Origin: Marine Group I thaumarchaeote
GTDB lineage: Archaea > Thermoproteota > Nitrososphaeria > Nitrososphaerales > Nitrosopumilaceae
Assembly (NCBI GenBank): GCA_013390785.1
Contig: JACASW010000008.1
Span: 1 to 38,089, forward strand
Reading direction: 5' to 3'
Length of the DNA: 38,089 nt
The notes under the pieces are model-generated. The model saw only the letters and a program-made list of their open reading frames with translations, searched no databases and was not told the DNA's origin. Below are positions 16,262-23,451 of the stretch, one piece after another. A program made the position numbers and the translations under genes. Each line of letters begins with the position of its first letter. Within the stretch, counting starts at the first letter, position 1.

Positions 16262-17791
16262 ATGTCTGAAGGAACTGATAACGCTCTGCTTGAACGTTTT
16301 GAACAAGAGATATGGAGCAAGGTTCCACATCTGGAAGAAGGAAGTGAGACAAAGGTTGTCAATACAACACCGCTTGTTGATATGACTGCAGATTTCAAAG
16401 AATGTGCAAAAACTGTCTTCAAACTGGACCTTGATAACGCAGACCTGAGGGTTTTCGGCAAAATGGATTCTACTTTGTTAACTGGCTCGATTAAAGTCAG
16501 ACCCGCAGCTAATATCATTCATGACGCAATTGTTACAGGAAAGCTCAAGAGTGGTCAGACAGTAATTGAAGCCACATCAGGCAACTTTGGAATAGCACTT
16601 GGATTGTTATCAAAACTTGGACTAAATGTAATTGCACTTGTTTCAAGAAAGTTACAGGAAGGAGTATTTGAGGAATTAAGAAACGGAAACATACGTACAA
16701 TGGATCTTGATATGGACATTTGCCCTGCACCAGGAATGGAAGGCAAACAAGATCTCATGATTGCAAAAGCAACTGCCGCCAACGTTCGTTCACAATTATC
16801 TAATTTTGGATTTGATACTGGTATTTTTGATAAAGAAATCTCTGAGATAGAATCACTTTTAGCTAAACAAGATATTATAAACTTGGCAAAGTTTCTTGCC
16901 AAGAAATATGGTTTCTTCTGTCCAGCGCAATATGACAACCAATTGAACATTGAAGCGCACAGGACTGTTACCGCAGCTGAGATAGACCAACAATTACATG
17001 AAAATGGTGATTCGTTGGAAAACTTCAACATCTTCTGTACATTTGGCACGGGCGGAACATCTGGTGGTTTGAGCAAATACATTTCTGAAAAATATGGAAA
17101 AAAGTCAGTGTATGTAATATTTCCACCTACCAACCAAGATGTTGCAGGAATTAGGACAAAGGCAAATGCAGATGGCTTGACATTATACGATCCTGCGATA
17201 TATGCTGAACAGCAAGAAATGGATTGGGAGAAGGCAAAACTACTCCTAAAGTTCTTTGTAGAAAAAGGTCACGATATGGGTGAAAGTAGTGCACTCGAAC
17301 TTTATGCAATATTGCAGAAGGTAAGTGCTGAAGGTGGTGGAAAGTTTGTCGCCATGATTTGTGATGGAATTGAAAAATACAAAAAGAATCTTGCAACGAT
17401 CGGACAGGAAGGTCCTATGCAGGTCTCTCTACAGGAAGCAAATGCAAGCGGTTATGATAAAGTAATTTGGATTCACGCCCAGTATACTCCACAGGAACCT
17501 GGAATAGAGTTAATTGCAAAATCTTTAGGCATTGACAAAAGTAAGATTTGTGTACCAGATGCAAGAACCGCGCAGGAACTACTAACAACGCAGCAAATTC
17601 CAGAATCATTAAGCAAAGACCTGGAAGGTGACAGTAAACCATTACTGGTCTGTATGGCTGGAAAAACCTCACTGATGGCTGCCAAAGTACTTGCAACTAA
17701 AGGTGTTATGACCGACAGCTTGATTGGTGGAATAACAGAATTACCTGAAGGAAAGACCAAACAACTTTCTGAGCTGATCAGACAGGCTTAG
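16262..17791 (+). CDS. PLP-dependent cysteine synthase-like enzyme fused to a rhodanese-like domain
   Basis: This 509-residue protein has two domains. Residues about 25-380 are a fold-type II PLP enzyme: Lys78 in TGSIKVR is the expected Schiff-base lysine, TSGNFGIALG (105-114) is the substrate loop, and GTGGTSGG (262-269) binds the PLP phosphate. This matches cysteine synthase/cystathionine beta-synthase relatives. Residues about 385-509 look like a rhodanese domain, with LLVCMAGKTS placing Cys464 in the active-site loop and a following LIGGITEL similar to the usual 'GGI-W' end. The fusion suggests sulfur is passed as sulfide or persulfide within one protein. tusA follows after 43 bases. Confidence 0.85.
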   Translation: MSEGTDNALLERFEQEIWSKVPHLEEGSETKVVNTTPLVDMTADFKECAKTVFKLDLDNADLRVFGKMDSTLLTGSIKVRPAANIIHDAIVTGKLKSGQTVIEATSGNFGIALGLLSKLGLNVIALVSRKLQEGVFEELRNGNIRTMDLDMDICPAPGMEGKQDLMIAKATAANVRSQLSNFGFDTGIFDKEISEIESLLAKQDIINLAKFLAKKYGFFCPAQYDNQLNIEAHRTVTAAEIDQQLHENGDSLENFNIFCTFGTGGTSGGLSKYISEKYGKKSVYVIFPPTNQDVAGIRTKANADGLTLYDPAIYAEQQEMDWEKAKLLLKFFVEKGHDMGESSALELYAILQKVSAEGGGKFVAMICDGIEKYKKNLATIGQEGPMQVSLQEANASGYDKVIWIHAQYTPQEPGIELIAKSLGIDKSKICVPDARTAQELLTTQQIPESLSKDLEGDSKPLLVCMAGKTSLMAAKVLATKGVMTDSLIGGITELPEGKTKQLSELIRQA

Positions 17792-17801
17792 GCGCATAGA
17801 T

Positions 17802-17811
17802 TTTAATATAA
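17802..17811 (+). promoter_or_regulatory. TATA element of tusA
   Basis: TTTAATATAA is centred about 28 bases before the GTG at 17835. tusA can thus be transcribed on its own as a leaderless message even though it follows the cysteine synthase gene. Confidence 0.6.
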
Positions 17812-17834
17812 ACCAGAAAGCAAAGCGTTGTTAG

Positions 17835-18077
17835 GTGATTGAAATTTCAGAATCAGGAAAAACATTAGACGCAAGAGGATTGTTTTGTCCATCACCTGTC
17901 ATGCAAACAAACGTTGAACTTTCAAAGATGCAGGTTGGTGAAATACTTACTGTCCTTGCTGATGATCCTGCTGCTGAAGATGATATATCAAACTGGGCAA
18001 GAAAACTTGGGCATGAAGTGGTCAAAATGGAAAAAAACGGAAATGAAATTCATTTTGAAATTAAAAAGGTAAAGTAA
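17835..18077 (+). CDS. tusA: TusA-family sulfur carrier protein
   Basis: TusA/SirA-like proteins carry a persulfide on a conserved cysteine and pass it to other enzymes, for instance in thiolation of tRNA or cofactors. The 80-residue sequence has the full signature: DARGLFCPSPVM with CPxP (Cys18, Pro19, Pro21), then MQVGEILTVLADDPAAEDDI and a C-terminal strand. Translation starts at GTG 17835. Neighbours on both sides are sulfur or thiol enzymes (rhodanese-fused cysteine synthase upstream, thioredoxin reductase convergent two bases away), which supports a sulfur-relay role. Confidence 0.94.
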   Translation: MIEISESGKTLDARGLFCPSPVMQTNVELSKMQVGEILTVLADDPAAEDDISNWARKLGHEVVKMEKNGNEIHFEIKKVK

Positions 18078-18079
18078 TT

Positions 18080-19012
18080 CTATTTCTGTTCAGCTAAATA
18101 CTTATCGGCATCAATTGCGGCCATACAACCAAATCCAGCAGCAGTTACAGCTTGCCTGTATCTATGATCATGAACGTCACCTGCACAGAATACACCTGGA
18201 ATGCTGGTTTCCGTATTATTTTTCAAAACAATATAGCCATTTTCGTCCAATTCAATCTGCCCATCAAATATTTTGCTATTAGGTTCATGTCCTATTGCCA
18301 CAAACAAACCTCCTGCCTCAAGGGTAATAGTCTCATCGTTTTTTACATTTTTTAGAATTACTTTCTGAAATTTTTGGTCACCTTGAATATCATCAACTGT
18401 GTAATTGAAATGAACTTTGATTTTTTCATTGGAAAGCGCACGCTCTTGCATTATCTTACTTGCTCTAAATCCATCTCTTCTATGTACAATATGTACAGTT
18501 GATGCAAATTTTGTAAGAAAAGTTGCTTCTTCCATTGCCGAGTCACCACCTCCCACTACAATTAATTCCTGATTTTTGAAGAATGGACCATCACACGTTG
18601 CACAGTATGAGACACCCTTGCCTGCAAACTTTTGTTCGCCATCAAGTCCAATTTTTCTTGGATTTGCGCCAGTACAAACAATTACCGAATTTGCTTCAAA
18701 AGTACTTGAAGCAGTTGACACTTTTAGAGGATTATTTTTAAGATCTACAGAGATTACTTCATCGTCAATTATTTTTGTACCCATTCTTTCTGTCTGTTTT
18801 CTCATAGTAATCATCAAGTCTGGGCCCATTATCCCCTGATCAAATCCAGGATAGTTTTCGACATCTGTTGTATTCATTAACTGACCACCAGGCAAGATAC
18901 CTGAAATTAACAGTGTATTATGGCGTGCACGTGAGCAATAAATCCCTGCAGTATATCCCGCAGGACCAGCACCAATTATTATGATATCGTACTTGGTTTT
19001 TTCCTCAGACAT
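18080..19012 (-). CDS. trxB: thioredoxin reductase
   Basis: This is a 310-residue FAD enzyme that moves electrons to thioredoxin. It has the FAD-binding IIIGAGPAGYTAGIYCSRA (11-29), the redox-active CATC pair (Cys137/Cys140), the NAD(P)-binding VVGGGDSAMEEA (about 152-163), and the FAD motif GVFCAGDVHDHRYRQ near the C-terminus. Length and order are those of the low-molecular-weight class. The HRRDGFRAS motif with two arginines after the second Rossmann loop favours NADPH. It ends two bases from the convergent tusA stop, and could supply reductant for MsrB encoded at 35 kb. Confidence 0.95.
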   Translation of the reverse strand: MSEEKTKYDIIIIGAGPAGYTAGIYCSRARHNTLLISGILPGGQLMNTTDVENYPGFDQGIMGPDLMITMRKQTERMGTKIIDDEVISVDLKNNPLKVSTASSTFEANSVIVCTGANPRKIGLDGEQKFAGKGVSYCATCDGPFFKNQELIVVGGGDSAMEEATFLTKFASTVHIVHRRDGFRASKIMQERALSNEKIKVHFNYTVDDIQGDQKFQKVILKNVKNDETITLEAGGLFVAIGHEPNSKIFDGQIELDENGYIVLKNNTETSIPGVFCAGDVHDHRYRQAVTAAGFGCMAAIDADKYLAEQK

Positions 19013-19045
19013 ACTTTCTTGAAAATAGATTCTGCTTTAAAGATG

Positions 19046-19846
19046 TTAGTTGTCAAGTAATGCTTGATGTTTGTTGCAAAGTTTTCCAATTTTTAATTGT
19101 GAATATAATAGATCCTTTTGCCAATGCGCATTATTTAGCCTACAATCCAAACTGTCACAAAACGCATCACCAGTCATGTAGTAAAAAATAGCTTGCAACA
19201 AACATCCCTCAGCTATTTTTGAAAGCCTATTGTCATGGTAATCCAAAAACTTTTCACTATATTTTTTTTTAATATCTTGTATGTCTAATCCCTGCATTTT
19301 GTATTTCATCGCCTCAAAATAATACTCTCTGGGTCTGGCAGGCGCCTCGATCATTCCTGTTGTAGATACAATCGCTGGGTTAGAGCAAATTACTGTTCTT
19401 CCATGATATCTGCTGTCAGTAGCGCCGTAGGTACAAATCAATCTGTTTGTAAAAACAATGTGTAGATTATTTGGTTCTGAGTCATTTTTCGTAATAACAT
19501 CATAAATAATATTTTGAAGTTCAAACCCGTCATACATCACAACATCCTCAATTTCTTTAGCATCCTCAACCATTGTTGTTTTTTCCATCAGTTTGGTATC
19601 TTTACAAACACTTTTCTCAAAATCAATTTCCTGTTTGTTTGGTATGTGTTTTTTAAATGGAATTTTGGGTTCAAAAATTCTACAACCAGAAATTTTTTCC
19701 ACATATTTTACATCCAGGTTATTGAAAATAGAACCTTTAATCTCTACATCAACATGAAAAGTTTTTAGAAGGAAATTTTTTAGATTAGCAATTTGTATTT
19801 CCTGAACTGCGGGTTCATCATACAGAAAAATTTTAGAAATTTTCAA
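19046..19846 (-). CDS. DUF6775-like protein, possible inactive relative of archaemetzincin metallopeptidases
   Basis: This is a 266-residue protein with an unusual cysteine pattern at the end: Cys230-x4-Cys235 and Cys257-x2-His260, spaced like the zinc knuckle that follows HExxH in archaemetzincins. The helix where HExxH would stand (about 211-222, IAEGCLLQAIFY) has no histidine. A conserved-looking core LHIVFTNRLICTYG, then YHGRTVICSNPAIV, precedes it. I believe similar archaeal proteins are labelled DUF6775 putative metallopeptidases, but this is from memory. Its ATG overlaps the thi4 stop by four bases, so it is co-translated with a thiazole synthase. Function is unknown. Confidence 0.65.
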   Translation of the reverse strand: MKISKIFLYDEPAVQEIQIANLKNFLLKTFHVDVEIKGSIFNNLDVKYVEKISGCRIFEPKIPFKKHIPNKQEIDFEKSVCKDTKLMEKTTMVEDAKEIEDVVMYDGFELQNIIYDVITKNDSEPNNLHIVFTNRLICTYGATDSRYHGRTVICSNPAIVSTTGMIEAPARPREYYFEAMKYKMQGLDIQDIKKKYSEKFLDYHDNRLSKIAEGCLLQAIFYYMTGDAFCDSLDCRLNNAHWQKDLLYSQLKIGKLCNKHQALLDN

Positions 19847-20682
19847 TCAGATTTTTTGGGAATTTTACGATCATATTCTTTTATTTTTTCGTCAGTAATC
19901 TCAGCAGCCTTTTTTCCAGAATACAGCATAGAACCAAAAGTTGGTCCCATCCTTGCTAATCCGTGTGTTTCTGTAACTGACATACCAGCAATAACAAGAC
20001 CAGGAAAAACTTCACTTGTTTTTTCAACAACATGCTCCTCTCCGTTTTCAACCCACATTGGATTCATTCCTTTCCATTCTACCATGTTTCTATCAACAAG
20101 TCTCTTGACAGCAACTGAATCATGACCAGATGCGTCAATAATCATTTTTGCTTCCAATGCAATAGGATCAACACATGTAATGTTTCTAGGTAATGCAGAT
20201 ACTGGCATCCAGTTTACAACAATCCCAGCAACTCTTCCATGTCTTAAAACTAAATCATCAAATTTTGTGAGATTTAAAAATTTTACACCTGCATCACATG
20301 CAGCTGCAATTAATTTTGATACAGCATGTGGACCAGGAGTTAAGTATAGTCCATCACCAACCTTTTTGTAAGGTATTCCAAGTTCATCCCAAATCTTTTG
20401 TGCGGGAGCTCTGACCGTAACTGGATTCATCATATATCCTCCTAACCAATAACCTCCACCAAGATAGTTATTTTGTTCAATAACCAAAATTTTGTATCCC
20501 ATTAATGATAATTCGCGTGCAGCTGTTAGTCCAGCAGGACCAGCACCAATAATTATTACATCACATTCAGCCCTATCCTGCAAAACAGTATAGAATTCCT
20601 CAGCGATAGCACGTGTTATCTCAACTTCCTTTGCATCAGCAAAAATTTTTCCTGGTCGTTGTTTATTAACAGATTCTTGCAC
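19843..20682 (-). CDS. thi4: thiamine thiazole synthase Thi4
   Basis: Thi4 makes the ADP-thiazole precursor of thiamine from NAD and glycine. The 279-residue protein has the FAD-type loop VIIIGAGPAGLTAARELSLMG (42-62), GGGYWLGGYMMNP (75-87), and the C-terminal PGLVIAGMSVTETHGLARMGP typical of the family. Cys170 in ITCVDP aligns with Cys205 of yeast Thi4, which donates its own sulfur in a single turnover; some methanogen enzymes have histidine there and use sulfide instead. The start is GTG at 20682. It lies divergent from sulfite reductase and is coupled to the DUF6775-like gene. Confidence 0.92.
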   Translation of the reverse strand: MQESVNKQRPGKIFADAKEVEITRAIAEEFYTVLQDRAECDVIIIGAGPAGLTAARELSLMGYKILVIEQNNYLGGGYWLGGYMMNPVTVRAPAQKIWDELGIPYKKVGDGLYLTPGPHAVSKLIAAACDAGVKFLNLTKFDDLVLRHGRVAGIVVNWMPVSALPRNITCVDPIALEAKMIIDASGHDSVAVKRLVDRNMVEWKGMNPMWVENGEEHVVEKTSEVFPGLVIAGMSVTETHGLARMGPTFGSMLYSGKKAAEITDEKIKEYDRKIPKKSD

Positions 20683-20703
20683 AAATGCACATCATTACAA
20701 GCG

Positions 20704-20711
20704 CTTAATAG
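20704..20711 (-). promoter_or_regulatory. putative TATA element of thi4
   Basis: On the minus strand the octamer reads CTATTAAG, centred about 26 bases before the thi4 GTG. It forms one side of the divergent thi4/sulfite reductase control region. Confidence 0.4.
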
Positions 20712-20743
20712 TTTTTCTTGTTCAAAAATTAGGTAGTACTAAT

Positions 20744-20769
20744 GTAAATTCATCATTCAGGCAATTTAC
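20744..20769. promoter_or_regulatory. inverted repeat between thi4 and sulfite reductase (candidate operator)
   Basis: GTAAATT at 20744-20750 is matched perfectly by AATTTAC at 20763-20769, separated by 12 bases. It lies midway between the two divergent TATA elements, where a regulator could act on both genes. The sequence is AT-rich, so chance pairing is possible. Confidence 0.3.
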
Positions 20770-20811
20770 AACTTGATAATTGATTGTGTTAGTCAAAATT
20801 CCTATTGTCAT

Positions 20812-20822
20812 AAATTTATAAC
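20812..20822 (+). promoter_or_regulatory. TATA element of the sulfite/nitrite reductase gene
   Basis: AAATTTATAAC is centred about 30 bases before the ATG at 20847, at leaderless spacing. Confidence 0.5.
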
Positions 20823-20846
20823 CACTGTTTAATCAATTAACTCCAG

Positions 20847-22649
20847 ATGGCACAACAGCTAAGACCATCAAAATCGGCTTCAAAAAAGCCTAAGATTGAT
20901 TGGTCGCGAAGAGAGGAAGCGGATAATTTTGCCCACACGGTAAAGCTTTACCGCCAAGGTAAAATTGATCATGATAGTTTTAGACGATTTCGTCTGCAGC
21001 ATGGTGCATATGGTACAAGAATGACCGACGATTATGCAATGGTCAGAATTAAAATTCCTGCAGGTCAGATTTATCCTCATCAGTTAGAAAAGATTGCTCA
21101 ACTAAGTGAGATGTACTCAATCGGTAGTGCACATGTATCAACTAGAGAAAATGTTCAACTCCATTGGGTTATTCTTGAAGATGTTTCAGAAATTATGCAT
21201 GGGCTTGCAGATGTTGGACTAACATCTCGTGAAGCATGTGGTAATACAGTTAGAAATGTTATGTGTAGCCCATTATCGGGAGTTTGTAATGATGAAGAGT
21301 TTGATGCAACACCATACGCAATCGCAACTGCAAGATTTCTTCTTAGAAATCCATTGAATCAGTCACTTCCACGAAAATTCAAGTTCAATTTTTCATGTTG
21401 TGAAAAGCATGGAATGACTAGGATAGTAGATGTAGGGTTAATTCCTCAAATTCGAGAACTTGATGGAGAAAAGCAGCATGGGTTTAAAATATTTCTTGGA
21501 GGCGGTCTTGGAAACAAATCATTTGTAGGTCATCAGCTTGAGGATTTTACAGCTAAAGAAGATCTTCTATACACATCAATTGCTGTTCTACAAATTTTTG
21601 ATAGGATGGGCAATAGAAAGAATATGGCCAGAAACAGAATGCGTTATCTTGTTGATGAAATGGGTTGGGACAGATTCAAAAATTTGGTTCTTAAGCAGAG
21701 AACAATTGTGAGAGCAACACAATCAGTCATTGTAAGATTAAACGTTAATCAGAAGCCAAATGAAATTAAAAGACCTATCTCTGTTTCCAGTGAAAACGGA
21801 TCAATACCTGATGGTTATGCACGATGGCTGCAGACTACTACATACAAACAAAAACAGAAAGGATATAGATCCATTTTTGTTACACTCGAGTCTGGTGATA
21901 TAACTGCTAACCAACTTCGTGCTATGGCAGAAATCACTAATGACTTTTCAGCTGAAGGCTTTGCACGTAATGGTTTCTCACAGGACATCATACTTAGATA
22001 CGTACATGAAAGTGATCTACCGAAGCTTTACTCTAGATTGCTTGAAGCAGGCTTGGCAAATTCAGGTTCATTGACCATGGCTTCACCTGTTGGTTGTTCT
22101 GGCACTTCATCTTGTAATTTGGCTCTTACAAACTCTCATAGATTGGCAAAAGAGATTCAGCGTAAATTCTTGGAGTTAAAACTAGATGAAGACGACGATT
22201 TAAGGGACGCAACAATAAAGATTAGTGGATGTCCCAATTCTTGTGGACAACATGAAATTGCCACTATTGGTTTCTTTGGTGGCGGTGCAAGAGTTGGTAA
22301 GGACATGTACCCTAACTACAGCATGTCATTAGGTGGTAGATTTGATGATCAATCCATGCTTGGAGTTACATGTATGAGAGTGCCCGTAAAACGTACCATA
22401 CCTGTAATCTTAAAGATCATTGAACTCTATAAGAAAAACAAGCAGTCTGATGATACTCTTTCTCGTTGGATTGACAGAATCGTACATGGTAATGAATCAT
22501 CGGAAGTAAAATCTGTCAGAGATATGCAGAAAATACTTTCACCACTAGTTATTCCACCATCGAAGGATGACGATCCGGACTTTTATACTGATTATGGAAG
22601 CGATACTAGCTATCACACTATGACAGGAAAAGGTGAATGTGCAGCTTGA
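20847..22649 (+). CDS. siroheme-dependent (ferredoxin) sulfite or nitrite reductase
   Basis: This 600-residue hemoprotein contains two copies of the sulfite/nitrite reductase half-repeat. Siroheme-contact residues include Arg100 in STRENVQLHW and the REACGNTVRNVMC stretch. The 4Fe-4S cluster ligands are Cys417-x5-Cys423 and Cys462-x3-Cys466, in GCSGTSSC and SGCPNSCGQHE. The family reduces sulfite to sulfide or nitrite to ammonia with six electrons. The sequence alone does not separate the two. The overlapping sulfurtransferase gene and nearby cysteine synthase favour sulfite, while an ammonia oxidiser could also assimilate nitrite. The N-terminal 20 residues are basic and probably disordered. 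Confidence 0.93.
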   Translation: MAQQLRPSKSASKKPKIDWSRREEADNFAHTVKLYRQGKIDHDSFRRFRLQHGAYGTRMTDDYAMVRIKIPAGQIYPHQLEKIAQLSEMYSIGSAHVSTRENVQLHWVILEDVSEIMHGLADVGLTSREACGNTVRNVMCSPLSGVCNDEEFDATPYAIATARFLLRNPLNQSLPRKFKFNFSCCEKHGMTRIVDVGLIPQIRELDGEKQHGFKIFLGGGLGNKSFVGHQLEDFTAKEDLLYTSIAVLQIFDRMGNRKNMARNRMRYLVDEMGWDRFKNLVLKQRTIVRATQSVIVRLNVNQKPNEIKRPISVSSENGSIPDGYARWLQTTTYKQKQKGYRSIFVTLESGDITANQLRAMAEITNDFSAEGFARNGFSQDIILRYVHESDLPKLYSRLLEAGLANSGSLTMASPVGCSGTSSCNLALTNSHRLAKEIQRKFLELKLDEDDDLRDATIKISGCPNSCGQHEIATIGFFGGGARVGKDMYPNYSMSLGGRFDDQSMLGVTCMRVPVKRTIPVILKIIELYKKNKQSDDTLSRWIDRIVHGNESSEVKSVRDMQKILSPLVIPPSKDDDPDFYTDYGSDTSYHTMTGKGECAA

Positions 22650-23446
22650 GCAATGAAATAACACACCCGACTATAGATGTAGATGCAGTTAGGGCAAAGA
22701 TCAATGACGATTCTGTGAGATTAATTGATGTGAGACGTGAGGAAGAATACAATCAGGGACATATTCCTAACGCAGTAAACTTACCACTTGCTAGTCTTCT
22801 GTCTGGAGACTCTCCAGAAAGCGTTGTAAAATTATTTGAAGAGATGGGAATTGGAGATAGTACTGAGGTTATTGTTTATGATGATACGTTTGGTGCTTTA
22901 GCATCAAGAGTGGCATGGACTCTTCAATACATTGGGCACAAAAATGTTGCACTACTTGAGGTAACTTATTTGCAATGGAAAGAGATTGGTCTTAAAACAA
23001 GTACAGAAAAACCAAACATCAAACCTGCAAAGCATTCACTTAACTTGAATTCTGATATCATGGCTACAGCAGAATATTTGGAAGGTGCTAAGGAAAAAGA
23101 TAATGTTGTTTTAATCGATAATAGAGAAAGGCTCAACTTTTTAGAACAGCATATTCCTGGCTCAATTAACATTCCATATAGAACCCTAGCAACTGATGGA
23201 AAAATTTTGAGAACAAAAGAAAGTATGAGAAACCTATTGAAAAATAGAGGAATTCCAGAGGACGCCGAAATTATAACATATTGTGGAAGTGTTGGTACAT
23301 TATCAGGTTTAGCATACTATGCACTAAAATCTATAGGCATTCCAAATGTAAAACTTTACGTGAACTCATTTAAGGAATGGAAAAAACTTGAGAAACCCAT
23401 TGGTAAACAGGAAAATGCTGCATATTGGGATCTTTCAGCTGATTAG
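22637..23446 (+). CDS. thiosulfate/3-mercaptopyruvate sulfurtransferase (tandem rhodanese)
   Basis: The 269-residue protein holds two rhodanese domains. The N-terminal one (about 12-120) has LIDVRREEEYNQGHIPNAVN but Asp in place of the catalytic cysteine (VYDDTFGALASR). The C-terminal one (about 140-260) has the active Cys216 in TYCGSVGTLSG. The CGS loop resembles mercaptopyruvate sulfurtransferase (CGSGVT) more than rhodanese (CRKGVT). The ATG at 22637 lies inside the end of the sulfite reductase gene. A TTG at 22646 would give a four-base TTGA overlap and is an equally good start. Co-translation with sulfite reductase suggests it handles sulfane sulfur made in the same pathway. Confidence 0.92.
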   Translation: MCSLSNEITHPTIDVDAVRAKINDDSVRLIDVRREEEYNQGHIPNAVNLPLASLLSGDSPESVVKLFEEMGIGDSTEVIVYDDTFGALASRVAWTLQYIGHKNVALLEVTYLQWKEIGLKTSTEKPNIKPAKHSLNLNSDIMATAEYLEGAKEKDNVVLIDNRERLNFLEQHIPGSINIPYRTLATDGKILRTKESMRNLLKNRGIPEDAEIITYCGSVGTLSGLAYYALKSIGIPNVKLYVNSFKEWKKLEKPIGKQENAAYWDLSAD

Positions 23447-23451
23447 TTTAT

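Noticed and set aside
20777-20839. TAATTGATT (20777-20785) and AATCAATTA (20831-20839) as an operator
   Set aside because: The arms are 45 bases apart and wholly AT-rich, so chance pairing is likely.
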